NCBI GenBank assembly: GCA_963693085.1
Contig: OY856411.1
Coordinates: 115,746,767 to 115,810,766, forward strand
Source of the DNA: Alisma plantago-aquatica
Lineage: Eukaryota; Streptophyta; Magnoliopsida; Alismatales; Alismataceae
Length of the DNA stretch: 64,000 nucleotides
Reading direction: 5' to 3'
The translations under genes were made by a program, and so were the position numbers. Below are positions 1 to 12,800 of the stretch, piece after piece. How positions within the stretch are numbered: the stretch's first letter is position 1; each line of letters starts with the position of its first letter. The notes beneath the pieces are model-generated. The model was not told the DNA's origin. It saw nothing but the letters and a program-made list of their open reading frames with translations, and searched no databases.

Positions 1-2893
1 TAGGATTCTTTTCAAATTATATTACCTTTAAATGAATTTTAATTGAGATATGGGAGTTATGGACTATAATATGTACAAAAACGAAATATAGCTTCACAAG
101 AATATTGTAGAGCTTCTTATTGGCCTATGGTTCAAATTTGTGCTCATTTGACCCTTGTTTGACCATCCAAATCGAATTTAAAAGACTTGTATATAGGTTT
201 GAATATAATTTTATTTAATACAAGCAATTAAACATAAGGTCTGTGATTTAATGCCTGTAACGTGTTACTCTTGCATTTAAATTTTTTGCATGCCTTATTA
301 ATGTCCGATCACGATCCAACGATCCTCCGATCATCACCTACCCCCGTCTTCCCCGCGGGTCAGGACTGTTTCACAGAGCTACCTCCATCGATCTCTCTCT
401 CCCTCATTACTACACCGTTTCCCGAAATTCCTTCTCGATTATGTCCGTGAGACGATCCCAAATCCAGCGAGCCATTACTCGCTCTCCATTTCTCTCTGTT
501 GACGAAATGCCCAATTAGGGCTTTATCCCCTCGCGACCCCGAGATTTGCAGAGGCTGAGGTAGCCATCCTCATGCCTATATAACTACTCCAATAGCACCG
601 CCGTCCTCCATCGATCGTTCCTCCACCATCAATTGAACTCGTAGGACCCCGAGCGTCCCGGACCTACTTGAGATAGATCTCTGGCAATCCCGACCTCACC
701 CCGACATCTCCGGCCACCGCGGTTCAATTGCGGTCGTGGTGAGCATCCTTGGCTCTTCTGCTTTGTTTCCGACTTACTGGTTCGCCCTGAGTCTTCCCCG
801 AGCAACGGGTCCTATAGGCCGCTGAGTGGCACTTGTAGGTGCTAGTCACCAAGCCACCTCCATGGCTCTGCGACCCCGAAGTCCCCAGTTTTATGATCGC
901 CCTCCCTCTGCAACTTCAAACCTAGTCCTGATGGGTCTTTATCGCCGTTCTTTCTCGCGGTTGGATCTCCGACTCTTCTTCCTATGTTTTCTTTTTTTCA
1001 GCAACTGATGATCAATTGGATCTTTTTCCGGCATCGATGGTTCCTCGTCTTTGGTTTAGGCTTGCGAGTTGTTTTACCTCGCCATATTTCTAACATCGCA
1101 GTGTGCTTCGTCTCCCTACTGCTCGACCCTGGTCGATGCCCGCCATAGCTGGAGCAGGTTCCTTAGCTCCACTACGCCCCAGCACCTGAGCCTCGGCTCG
1201 TTGGGTGCGGTTTCCCTTTAGGAACGCAATGGGTAGGGTGACTGACTCAGTTGAGCGGTAAATTTGGCCCAAGATTGGAGCTTGCCAAGCACCTGTCAGT
1301 CGACTCCTCGCCATGGAGCAACACAGAAGAAACCAGGTCTTGCAATGACCTAAGTGCCCCTGCCGTTGTTCATTCGACGTTTTCCACCGCGAGGGCGTTT
1401 CTGGAATTTTTCCTATCTACACTGGTTTAGCCGCGAGCCTTAGAAGGCGATCTTCGTTGCTGAGTTGGTCGAGCCCGGTTGGTCCAACTCAGACCCGGCC
1501 CACTGGCTTGGGTCGAGTTTTATCCACGTGGCTTTTTCCTATTTTCTTATTGGCTAGAATTTTGAAAATTCATAATAATTCAACTGTTTGTCGGAAAATT
1601 ATGAATAAATAGTCATTGGATTTGGTTTTTTGAGTAGAATATGATTTTAAGATTTTCAGACCATGTTTTGATCTCCTGTTCTGATGTTTTGTTAGAAACC
1701 ATGTTTGGACCCATAAAACCCTAATCATGCATCAATTCGATTTATGTGACCTTGGTCAACCTAGATTTTCTTAATACGATAATGTTGATTCATGAGACTG
1801 ATCTGAATACACTCAAACCCTAAGTCACCTAAAATCAATACTACGTATTGATTAATTATGTTTAATGATTATGGATAGGTTTGTAGAGCTAAATCAAGGG
1901 AAGGCTAGACCTAGATCTGACTCAAGGATCATCCTTGCTCCAAGGTAAACGGGCCATGCTGCTGAGCACAAATAGTTATGGTTGCTTCCATGTTAAATAT
2001 GAAATAGATATTATTGCTTCAAGTTTAATTCTTTAGTCATGTTTACCATATTATTGCTTGTTGATTACTACATGTTATGTTCTATGTTATAAAGTGCACT
2101 ATGATTATTGTTATCATTAGACTCATGGAATTTATGATAATGATCAAGTGGGAGAAATCCCATCATATTTTAAACATCATGTTATGGGGAGAAATTCCTT
2201 CATGTTAAGTTTAAAGAATCATGATTTATGTTAATGTCAACATCATGTTAATGGTCAAGTAATTGGAATTGAAGTAGTCTTATTATGCTCCCGATCATGG
2301 ACCTCAAAAGGGTCATTAAGGGCTTTCCTAGCATCAAGGGCTTTCCTAGCAATCATGTGCTCCTAAGGGGGCGTCACAGAGGGATGCATAAGATTTCTTT
2401 TCAATTCTTTATGTTAATAACGATTATTCAAAAATGCTCAAAGTTAATTCATGTCAATTTCTTTACATGTCAAGTATATTTACTTTGTTTATCTAATAAA
2501 GTGCCTGTACCGTTTACTGATGTGTTGTTTTTCCCTTTGCATGGTCGGGGACGTGATGTCTCAGGATTTGGAGCAAGTAAGGACTCAAGAGGAGCTTGCC
2601 AATACTAGAAGACATCTAAGAGCTTTCTAGTGGTGTGCCATCCATTCTAGGCGATCCAATCATATAGAGTTGCTTATTATTATGTTTAGTTTCCCGTGTT
2701 GAGGAATGATTAAAAATTCTAGACTTGTTATTGTAATATGAATCTCAATGGTGAATTATTTGTTTACTTGCAATGATTACTCTTTTTGTGACAACCCTCC
2801 CCAAAATGCAAAGTACCCCACATTATGGATAATGTTGGGGATTAGGTTGTGCTTCCGCTGGTTATGTATGTAACCCTAGGGAGGGTCGTTACA
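1..2893 (+). repeat. Long LTR-like segment Z, left end outside window
   Basis: This is non-coding sequence that I read as the 3' part of a + strand LTR. It ends at 2893 in GGGAGGGTCGTTACA, the terminal pattern seen at the other LTR ends here. Just inside that end it has GTGCTTCCGC, which also occurs in inverted form near the ends of LTR E. An AT-rich start (1-260) is followed by a GC-rich block (about 300-1500), a TATA box at 577-583, then an AT-rich tail. The short reading frames inside show no recognisable domain or coding character. The palindrome TCGACC-CT-GGTCGA lies at 1123-1136. No TSD can be tested because the left end is missing. A decayed host-gene promoter is an alternative for 300-1500, but I see no coding exon after it. 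Confidence 0.45.
577..583 (+). promoter_or_regulatory. TATA box candidate of LTR Z
   Basis: TATATAA lies in a GC-rich setting (CATGCC before it, CTACTCC after it) and is followed by a pyrimidine-rich leader. This is the usual look of a plant core promoter. If Z is an LTR, transcription would begin about 30 bases downstream on the + strand. Confidence 0.4.
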
Positions 2894-4499
2894 TATATAT
2901 ATATAAGCAAGTGGTTGATAAGAGATATAGCAAGAGGAATCTATGAATTAAAGCTATCTAGCTTACTGGATGTAATCAAGTAAAACATGAGTAACATGAC
3001 AGGATAACCAAATTCTACTTGCCATAGACGAATATATAAATAACTGCATAACATAACAAAAGTAACTACACAAATAAGGCCTCAACCAATGTTTCGTGTT
3101 TGCCTTAAGAAGTAAGACTAAACGGTTGGATTACGTATTATTATTATGCCCTGAGGAAGTAAACTATAATGTTCAAATACAACCATCAGTTGCGAAGCCC
3201 ATAACCAGTGCCATACAAGGTCAATGGAAGAGCCGGAATCCAAGACCTCACCCCTTGTGGTTAGTACACAAGAAACAAAGCAGGACCGCAGTCTCATGTT
3301 CAAGTGGTCTTAGTCACATGGTCAGCTCCTCAGGCTACCCTCTACCTAGCCCACCTTGGTATAGGTCATGGTGCTAGAAAACTAAGCCACAGGTCTAAAC
3401 ACCGTGCTCTGAGCCATGAACGCATTCATGCTCATTATATAACATATTCGGAGCCCTGGGCAATGTTCACCATGCTCATCACATCACATATCCGAAGCCA
3501 TGGGCCATGTTCACCATTCTCATCACATATTTGAGTCTGCAACCACAGTTGCACTTGTTTCCCTCTCTATTTGAGGCTAGGAGAAACCTTGCATATTCAA
3601 AAATATGCACTCTGTGTTAACCCACAGGAGAACCTATTTCACCATCACCCTATCCTGACTGATGATGGATGTATGGCTAGGGAAACTACATTGTAGATTT
3701 CACTGTGATTAATTAGTATATTTTAGATGGATTGCAAGATTCAACCAAGTTGTATAACATGCAATCAATAGAAAGAAAACACACAATATAACTCAATATT
3801 ATGATATTATTGTAATCACATCAACTGATCCATTTCAAGGACCCAAAATCACATGTTATCACATGGTCTCTTGCCAACCATCTAGATCCACCTCAAGGAT
3901 CATCTCATAATCATGAGATCTTAATCCCTCATCATATAGTGCCTCAGCCTCTCAAGGTTTTCATCATCATTATGAAGCATTATTCACAATACACCTGTCA
4001 TTTCAGTATTCTCATATAACCATTCCTCATAGCCTTTCACTTGGGTATGCATTACCTGCATGATTAGTATGATTCAATAATCAATGAGAATAACTGGGAG
4101 ACATACCATTCACAAGATTGCATTTAGGGTTTGTCACTAAAGGACAATTATGGTTAAGCATATTGTTGATATAAGGACTATGCCTACTATCATGAGATAT
4201 CATTCAAATTTGTTATAATTATCAATTATACATCAACTGATGATCTTGTGCTCAAGACACATTATTATACAACTATTTATGTACCTTACCATGCTTCAAC
4301 ATCATGCTAAAAAGGGACATATAACACAAGCATTATCATTGTCACTATCGATATCATTACTTGAGTAATGAGTTACTAATGATATCAAGGGCAAAAACTA
4401 AAAGAACCACATCCATGACACCAAGGTCCCTCAAAAAAGATACTAAAACCCTCACTAAAGGACTATCTCGGGCAGGGTTCAACCTCACCCAAACCATGG

Positions 4500-4960
4500 C
4501 CTGCAGCTAAGTCAGTGGTGCAGCACACTACTGAGCGTGCAGGGTGTATCAGGCGTGCATCTTAGTTAAGCGTGCAAGGTATGTAGGGCGTGTAGAGTTC
4601 ATCGGGTGAGAAGATGACCATGTCGAGTGAGCAAGGGGTGTTCCAGGTGAGCAGATGTGTCAGGCGAGCAGGTGTGTCGGACAAGCCAAAGGTATCGGAT
4701 GAAACAGGGGCGTGCAGGGGGTATGACGTGCTAGGCGTGCAACTCGACCGAGTGAGCAAGGCTATCGGGCATGCAGGGCAGTGCTTACCCGCACGCAACA
4801 AGGTAATTCATGCAAGATTAGACAAGTCTCTCTTGTCGGGCGAGCAAACCTACCGGGCGAGCAACTCCAAGCGTGCAGCCTGCCGTGCAACCAGGGGTTG
4901 GCTCACGCGCCCCACACAAGACAACCGATTAAAGTGAGCAGGCCGTGCAAGGGAAAGCTA
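4500..4960. repeat. Short degenerate repeats GCGTGCAGG / GGCGAGCA in LTR A
   Basis: This is a GC-rich stretch made of degenerate 10-20 bp units of the types GCGTGCAGGG, GGCGAGCAAC and GGTGTGTCGG. It keeps frames open on both strands by composition, but the encoded residues form no recognisable domain. It occupies the same kind of position as the palindrome array of LTR C, inside the LTR and downstream of the TATA candidate in element orientation. Confidence 0.55.
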
Positions 4961-5560
4961 GACCAAAAAGGGGGTTGTCGGGAAGCACCTCCACAAGCAC
5001 CAAACACTCAAGGTACACTTCAACAAGGTCACCTAGACGAGCTCACCTTCTTGCCCAAGATGAGAAGAGAGTCTTGCTCAAGCCACTAAGTCACAAGCTC
5101 ACCTCAATCGACTAGGAAGGAGGGGTATTGCTTATGGCATTAGGACCCAAACTCACTCTTCTAGATAAAGGGGAGAAAGGAGTGTTTCTCCCTAAACCTT
5201 AACTCATATGGATCGGCCAACATGACCACTAAGCAAGAACTAACTACTCATGTGCATATAAGCAAGATCATGGAATCAACATAGATGAAAGAAAGTAAAG
5301 TACCTAGGGTTAGAGTTATGCAACCCGCCTTAAGCTCCAAGTTCCAAGGAAGAAGAAGAACTTCAAGGTCCATGCACCACCAAGAAAGGAGGAGGGAGAG
5401 CTCCAAGGGTTATCGGCCACCACTAGCTTCTCCAAGGGTGTGTCAGCCACCACCTTTTATGCTCCAAGGGTGTGTCGACCACCAAGAAAGGGAAAGAAGG
5501 AGTGTGTCATGCACAAGAGGGTGAGGAACAAAAGGGACCTCAAGCTAAGGAAGGAACCAC

Positions 5561-5568
5561 CTATATAG
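5561..5568 (-). promoter_or_regulatory. TATA box candidate of LTR A
   Basis: CTATATAG reads the same on both strands and lies about 510 bases from the putative LTR start at 6079. That spacing resembles the one in LTR C (about 690). It is a weak prediction from motif and position only. Confidence 0.3.
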
Positions 5569-6243
5569 AAGGAAAGGGAGGAGAAAACAAGGTAGAGCCA
5601 TGCTAGGTGTCGTCCACCCAAGGGACACTTGTCCACAAGCTCTAGCCACCACTCTAACCATCCTTAAGACACTTGTCCAAGATGTGCACCAAGTGTCCAC
5701 CAAACAAGACCAAGCACCATGGGAGACACACCAAGGTACCATGGGCGACACACACTCCACTTGGCCGATACAAGGCCCAATCAAGCCCAAACCAGGCACC
5801 TCAAGGCCCAAACAAAATCAACCAAGGTCCAAAGAACCCAAACAACAAGACCAAGCCTTCCTCTCAATCTTAAAGGAAGAAAAGAGAGAGGGGAACACCT
5901 CTCAAGGTGGTAAACTTGCTCACAAACCCTAAAGATGGGTTATTTGCATGTAGCACCTCCAACTCTCACAAAGCACAACCAAACCCTAATCACCTCTAAA
6001 GGTGATTAGCAGGAGACAAAACACTAGGATTAAGAAAAGCAAACAGGGTTAGCCCTAAACGGAGGTCAGGGTCCTTACAGGAGGAATGAGACTTTGGGGT
6101 TGAGAAAACATGCCACAACAATCCTTGATGCAAGAATGAGATAATTCAGTAGTTTTAAGTTTTGCAAAGATTTTGTCACACAAATTCACTCATTCTCTCT
6201 ATGTTTTCGGGCCTATACTTTGCCTGAGGACAAGCTTGATTCT

Positions 6244-6257
6244 AAGTTTGGGGTAGT
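6244..6257 (+). other. Polypurine tract before the Athila/Tat-like LTR
   Basis: AAGTTTGGGGTAGT stands directly before TGATAAAACC. It is where plus-strand DNA synthesis would be primed, and it fixes the LTR start at 6258. Confidence 0.65.
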
Positions 6258-6394
6258 TGATAAAACCTCATTTTATACACTTTTCACATATATTTTATAC
6301 CTCCCCTAGCATACCTTTTATATATATTCCCACTAATTATAACACTTTATGCCAAGTATCTCGGTTACACACTTTTCATTTGGTTGTAGGGTCA

Positions 6395-6685
6395 CTCTGA
6401 GCCAAGGTCATGACTGACACCTCGACCGTGGCCCATTCAACCATGAGATCCACCCCACCATGGTCGAGGCCTCCCAAAATTTCCTCAAACCCTTTCACTC
6501 GCGACCCTCACACCCATGGTCCGCAGACCCGTGGCACAAATCTGCGACTGAGCTTTAGATTGTGGTTTGACCAAGGTGGTGCAGTAATCAGGCTGTGACC
6601 AATAAGGTGGCTTAACCATGCCACAACCAAGGAGAAGATCGCAATAAAGCCTCAACCAAGACCAAACCTTGACCATGGTCGAGGA
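6395..6685. repeat. GACCATGGTC palindrome cluster in the Athila-like LTR
   Basis: Several near-palindromic copies of CCTCGACC/GGTCGAGG built around ATGG occur here: CCTCGACCGTGG near 6420, CCATGGTCGAGG near 6460, and an 18 bp palindrome with one mismatch at 6667-6684. The cluster lies immediately upstream of the TATA box at 6707, as expected for an LTR enhancer. Confidence 0.55.
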
Positions 6686-6706
6686 GTTAATTCAATGGAG
6701 CATGCC

Positions 6707-6713
6707 TATAAAT
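6707..6713 (+). promoter_or_regulatory. TATA box of the Athila/Tat-like LTR
   Basis: TATAAAT is preceded by GCATGCC and sits about 450 bases into the LTR, a normal distance for a U3 promoter in this lineage. Confidence 0.5.
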
Positions 6714-8847
6714 TGGCCACCTACATGTCTTGTCAAATCATCAGATCTGAAAGGACCACAAAGTGGTGTAATTTTCCAGACTCATTCTCATACATCCAAT
6801 TAGTCTTAAATCCCCACAGGTAGAAGTTGAGGAGAGAGAAGATTGAAGGTTCCATCTTCTTCAAGAGAAGGAGAATGTCTACGCCATCAACCTCCTAGAT
6901 CTGGATCTGAAGAAGTATTGCATTGTATCATGTTCTTCTCTCTCTACCTAGATCTATCACTTCCATCTCGCTGCATTTCCCTCATCTCTTTGTGAAACTC
7001 ATTGTATCTATCATTTTGTAATTCCATTACGTTGCCCGTAAACATATGTGGCTAAACTCTTAACTTGGGTTGGGAGTTTCCACTAGGCTCTCCCAACATG
7101 TATATTGTCTCTCCTATTTTAATATATATACTCTCATCAAGATTATCTCCATGCACTGGTTTTAATGCTTCACTTGTATGCTTAGATACCATCTTATGAT
7201 GTTTGATTTTTGATACCTTGAAAGAGTACTATCACTAATATCTTGTGTTATGGAGTAGTATGAATGCATGAAAATGTTGGAATGCTAAAGCTTATGATCA
7301 TATGTTCTTCCTTGTAGTTTGTTTATAGCCATTTTGAAAGAGAGGTTATCCCTTGACTTAGATCTATCTCCATCTCAAGAGATAGAGGAATGGAGATCTT
7401 TATGATTTCTTGTAGTCTTGATAGGAGTATATGAGAGAGAGATGATGTTTGCATGTTGGTGATAAGTCTTACTAGGTGAAACCCAATCCATGTTTCCCTT
7501 CCATATTATTTTGTTACACTTTGTTCTTCTTTTCTTTGGTTTATTATTTTACTTTGTTTTGAGTACTATTTTTCCTTTGGGAACACCCTTTTAAAATCAT
7601 CTATTATACAAAGTATATGAGTGTGAGACCCTGCTGCTAACCTTGTCCTTGTGGTTCAACCCCGATTACTACATTAGACCCCATCTAATAGTTTTAGGGG
7701 ATTAAGTGTCACTGTTTATCTAAAGAGTTCGACTACTCTAGATCCACTCATTTTTGGACGTGCAATTAGGCCAATCAATGTGTATACTCAATAGTATATC
7801 ACGTCAAGCTTCTACAAGGGAAAACTCATTTCATCATCCAGCAAAAGCTGACACTAAGATGGATCTATGTCCAAGGAAACCACATAATTAAGGTTTCATT
7901 GTCTTCTTATGCTAAGTGGGTGAATTAAGGCTTCATCATACATACAGAAATACAAACCCTAATTCAATCTAGCAACAATAAGTATATTCCAACTTCAAAA
8001 GATACAAAATGTATAAGGTGTGAACTTGTCACATCATCTCAAGTCATCACTACCTCATTGCCTTTAACTAGGATATCAAGATTGCCATTTGTTAACACTG
8101 CCACCTCAGGCTAATCATCATGGTCACATCATTGGGGATAATAACCCCTTATCACATCACTAGAGGATATCACCTCTCACTTGACAATAATCCTTTACTA
8201 GGTCATAAGACCAATCACATCATTCCTACATATCAACATCACATGAAGCCTCAATATGTACAATGTGCATGATCACCTTCATGTATTACATATAGATTAT
8301 GATAACATTCACATAACAAGGACATTTATTTCACCTTCAAGGTTAGGGAATCATAACAAGAGAGAGAATATCATAGATACCTATGTCTCATCATGATCTC
8401 AATATGCCTCATAATATACATAATCTTTACCATAGCATGCATAAGCGATGGCATGCATTCAAACTGTAGGGTTAGGATTATACAAACAGGGGAGAGGAAG
8501 TATAATCACATGTCACACATTGAAACAAGCTTGATAAATATGACTTATCATGGAATTAGGATTAGGATTTTCCTACATAGCTAATTAGGGTTCCTTCATA
8601 GCTATAACACCAAACACTAGTTGATTCATTTCCCACTTACTTGTAGCCAATTAGGTTACCTCATGACACCAAACCCTAGTTATAATGTTTCCCACATCCT
8701 TGGAACTGATTAGGGTTATGGCACCATAGCTGAATGTGATTAGGTTGCAAAGTCAACAACACTAGGTTTTACAATCATACGGGTGGGTATGTGTATCATA
8801 TTATTGCATCACATATGGGTCACAACTAGACAGTATTCAGGAATCTG

Positions 8848-11624
8848 ACCTCAATCCATCAATATGACATGACAACTATCCCACTGAGTGTCATGAATGT
8901 GACAAGACATGGCATTGTGGGCAACACTCATCATGGTCATGACTCAACAACACCACGTCGCGACCATCATTTCCAAAGGATGTCACAACTGCGGCACGAA
9001 AAGGCATTGCAACTTGCACCAAGATAGGCATATCGACCATAATCACAACATGGAGTCGTGACCTCAAAACACAAGAAGGCACGTATCGAATGAGACCAAG
9101 GCAAAAGCACATTCATCAACCCATGAACAAAACATCTTGACTAGAAGGAAGCAACAATGTCACGACCCCAAAAACCACAACATCTCGCCCACATCAAAGA
9201 GAAACATAGTGAGTGAGGGAAGCATTATGACCACCATTTCACCTAGGTTTCGTGACCGCAACACAACGCAAAGTGTCACATCCAGTAGGAAACAAAACAT
9301 CTCAACCAGGAAAAAGGCATAGGTGTCTCGACCCCTAAAAGGTAAGAGATCAAAAAGGAATTGACCCAAAACATCAAAGCACATCACTGTCTTGGTCAAA
9401 GAAAGATCAAACGACAGAAACCAAACATCATCTAGATAAAATCTCATGGATCTAATATTTGCAAACCTTAAAACAAGTGCCATGGAGATCATAAAGTAAA
9501 ACCACTTAGGGATTGAGAGATCCGAACCACAACACATGTTGAAAACATCCAAAACTTCAAGGTGAACACAAGGGTTGGAACTTAGATCATGATGATAAAA
9601 CAAAATCTCACAATACATAGAAGATCATGCACCCAAAAACCTTAAGACATGTGCCAAAGAAGTATCATGAAAGAACCTCAAGCAAGTGAGATAAGCATGC
9701 ATTTAACCCATCCAAATAGATCCTAAACTTCACATTCCATCATGATACACAAACATCATGCATATGACCAAAAACCTCAATCCATCAAGATGTGACAACT
9801 ACTATCCCACTCACTTTCATGACTGTGACAAGACAAGGCATTGGGGAAGCACTCATCATGGTCATGACTCAACAACACCACGTCACGACCATTGTTTCCA
9901 AAGGATGTAACAACCGCGGCACAACAAGGCATTACAACTTGCACCAACATAGGCATATCGACCATAAGCAAAACATGGAGTCGCAACCTCAAAACACAAG
10001 AAGGCACATATCGACTGAGACCAAGGAAAAAGCACATTCATCAACCCATGAATGAAACATCTCAACTAGAAGGAAGCAACAATGTCAACACCCCAACAAC
10101 CACAACATCTCGCCCATGTCAAAGAGAAACATAGTGAGTGAGGGAAGCATTGTGACCACCATTTCACCTAGGTTTCATGACTGTGACACAAAGCAAAGTG
10201 TCACAACCAGTAGGACACCAAACATCTCAACTAGGAAAAATCATAGGTGTCTTGACCCCTAAAAGGTAAGAGAACAAAAAGGAATTGATCCAAAACGTCA
10301 AAGCACATCACTCTCTTGTTCAAAGAAAGATCAAACGACAGAAACCAAACATCATCTAGATAAAATCCCATGGATCTAATATTTCCAAACCTTAAAACAA
10401 GTGCCATGGAGATCATAAAATAAAACCACTTAGGGATTGAGAGATCCGAATCTCAACACATGTGGAAAACATCCAAAACTTCAAGGTGAACACAAGGGTT
10501 GGAACATAGATCATGATGATAAAACAAAAACTCACAATACATAGAAGATCATTCACTGAAAAACCTTAAGACATGTGCCAAAGAAGTATCATGAAAGAAC
10601 CTCAAGCAAGTGAGATAAGCATGCATTTAACCCATCCAGATAGATCCTAAACTTCACATCCCATCATGATACACAAACCTCATGCATATGACCAAAAACC
10701 TCAATCCATAAACATGTCACGACTACTATCCCACTCAGTGTCATGACCGTGACAAGACATGGAATTGGGGCAGCACTCATCATGGTCATGACTCAACAAC
10801 ACCACGTCGCGACCATCATTTCCAAAGGATATCACAACTGTGGCAGAACAAGGCATTGTAACCTACACCAACATAGGCATATCGACCATAAGCACAACAC
10901 GGAGTCAGGACCTTAAAACACAAGAAGGCACGTATTGACCGAAACCAAGGCAAAAGCACATTCATCAACCCATGAATGAAACATCTCAACTATACGGAAG
11001 CAATAGTGTCATGACCGCAACAACCACAATATCTCGCCCACGTCAAAGAGAAACATAGTGAGTGAGGGAAGCATTGTGACCACCATTTCACCTAGGTTTT
11101 GTGACCGCAACACAAAGCAAAGTGTCACAACCAGCAGGACACCAAACATCTCAACCAGGAAAAAGGCATAGGTGTCTCAACCCGTAAAAGGTAAGAGAAC
11201 AAAAAGGAATTGACCCAAAACATCAAAGCACATCATTGTCTTGGTCAAAGAAAGATCAAACGGCAGAAACCAAACATCATCTAGATAAAAGATCATGGAT
11301 CTAATATTTTGAAACCCTAAAACAAGTGCCATGGAGATCATAAAGTAAAACCACTTAGGGATTGAGAGATATGAACCTCAACACATGTGGAAAAATTTCA
11401 AAACTTCAATGTGAACACAAGGTTTGGAACTTAGATCATGATGATACAACAAAAACTTGCAATACATAGAAGATCATTCACCCAAAAACCTTAAAACATG
11501 TGCCAAATAAGTATCATGAAAGAACCTAATGAAAGTGAGATATGCATGCATTTAACCCATCCAAACAGATCCTAAACTTCACATTCCATCATGATACACA
11601 AACCTCATGCATATGACCAAAAAC
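8848..11624. repeat. Tandem array of three ~925 bp units
   Basis: Three consecutive units start with ACCTCAATCCAT at 8848, 9774 and 10698, spaced 926 and 924 bases. The internal landmark GTGACAAGAC recurs at 8899, 9825 and 10749. All three end near CATGCATATGACCAAAAAC. Copies differ by scattered substitutions, many of them C/T or G/A. Each holds the palindromic words GGTCATGACTC and CGTCGCGACC (the latter changed in copy 2). Reading frames found inside recur in each copy but are broken at different places, so I take the unit as non-coding. Confidence 0.92.
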
Positions 11625-12529
11625 AAAAATCAAGACATAGTAGGTAAACTACTATTACACACCCATCTCCAAAATTGATTACTTAACCTTAGGGTTTTGG
11701 ATTCCAAGCATATATAGCATGACAATCACCATCACTTAGGCTCTACTTCATGATATAATCTACTAGCATATTGAGGGCACATTTTAGAGTGAGAAATAGC
11801 AACATGCAAATAACATTAAGAGTTTTAATAATAGATGATGGTAGAGAGTTATAAAATCCACCTTAAGGAAGATCAACCTCAAGAATCACAAGCTCCAAGC
11901 ACACAATCACCAAGAGTGGAAGAAGCTCCACCAAAGGTTCAACTTTCAGTCACAAGATCACCTCAAGAAAAAGAATAAGTCACCATGCTCAGAGATTGCC
12001 CAAGAAAAGGGAAAGAAACCCTAGATCAAACCTAAGGGAGAAGAGAGAAAAGAGAGAAGAACTTCCTCACACTTGGGTCAACCTTGTCAAAACATGGCCT
12101 AGGACCCTTGTGGTGAGGAGTTTGCTTCTCAAGAATGACCACCATGGAGGATCCATGGTCTAAGGCCAAGAAAAGAGAAGACGACGGAGTAAAAGCTCTA
12201 AGGAAAAACTATCAAATAAAGGGAAACACTTACCAAGGTTGAACATGAGCAAGGATCACCACATGTAAGGGATCCGATCACCAAGCTCCAAGGGTCTGCC
12301 CTTCTTTGCTCTTCCAAGATCCATGGACGAGATAAATAGAGGAAGGAGTAAGGAGGGTGGAAAGGTTCAATTGAAAGTAGGGAAGAGGGTTTACATACTC
12401 GAGGAGGAGGGCCATGGGGTGGAGATGAGGTGTCAACACCTAAAGGAACCAAAGGGACACTTGTCCACCCAAGGAACACACGTGCAACCACTTTAAACAC
12501 ATATGCATGAGGTGGTGATACAACCTATG

Positions 12530-12800
12530 TTGGGTCTCGACATGTTAGGGTCCCCAACATATTAGTCACAGTTGAGACACTCAAGGATGGTCGAGACAAA
12601 CACAATGCAAGTTTCTTAGTCGAGACAAAAAAACCATCAACAAAAAAGGTCAAAACACTCCACAAAAGGACAAACTCTCGATGACCCAACACAACCAATA
12701 CCAACATGGTCATGAGCTTCACACCCAAGGGAAGTGTCTCGGTCGAGAGACACCCAAAACAACCCTCAAGGTCAAGACACTCAAACATGCTTATTAACGT
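12530..12800. repeat. GTCGAGAC repeat cluster in LTR B
   Basis: GGTCGAGACAAAC, AGTCGAGACAAAA and CTCGGTCGAGAGACACC occur within about 250 bases, with decayed versions such as GGTCAAGACACTC. The GGTCGAG core resembles the palindrome halves found in the copia2 LTR and the CACTA termini. It lies downstream of the likely promoter region in LTR orientation. Confidence 0.5.

Larger units (their letters stand above)
2894..6079 (-). repeat. Long LTR-like segment A (minus orientation)
   Basis: This non-coding segment ends at 6079 in GGTCAGGGTCCTTACA, so on the minus strand it starts TGTAAGGACCCTGACC. That is very close to the start of LTR C (TGTAACATCCCTGACC). Block 3590-3720 (a CCTATTTCACCATCA stretch followed by GATGGAT-TATG) has a counterpart in LTR C near 15520-15590 and in B near 7820-7900, so the three are related. 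The left boundary is uncertain: it abuts Z directly after a (TA)n run at 2894-2905. No matching TSD was found. The small open frames inside show no recognisable domain. A solo LTR or a truncated LTR are both possible. Confidence 0.5.
6080..7777 (+). mobile_element. 3' end and LTR of an Athila/Tat-like Ty3 element
   Basis: Internal sequence 6080-6257 ends in a GAGGACAAGC motif followed by the polypurine-type AAGTTTGGGGTAGT. An LTR then starts at 6258 (TGATAAAACC). This arrangement (GAGGACAAGC, then AAGTTTGGGG, then TGATAAA) is the hallmark of the 3' end of plant Athila/Tat-lineage retrotransposons. The LTR runs about 1.5 kb and its end is uncertain: GGACGTGCA at 7764 or CCAATCA at 7777. It contains a TATA box at 6707-6713 and palindromic GACCATGGTC motifs just upstream. 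No gag-pol is present; the coding part must lie left of the window or be deleted. The right side joins directly to sequence related to LTRs A and C. Confidence 0.65.

Noticed and set aside
262..1314. Short frames in the GC-rich block that might be exons of a host gene
   Set aside because: No recognisable domain, no consistent splice sites, and the block lies inside an LTR-like segment with a TATA box and an LTR-type 3' end.
9160..9618. 152-codon minus-strand frame in the 925 bp repeat, possibly membrane protein (many Phe/Leu)
   Set aside because: The same region in the other two units is broken by stops at different places; no selection on the frame is apparent.
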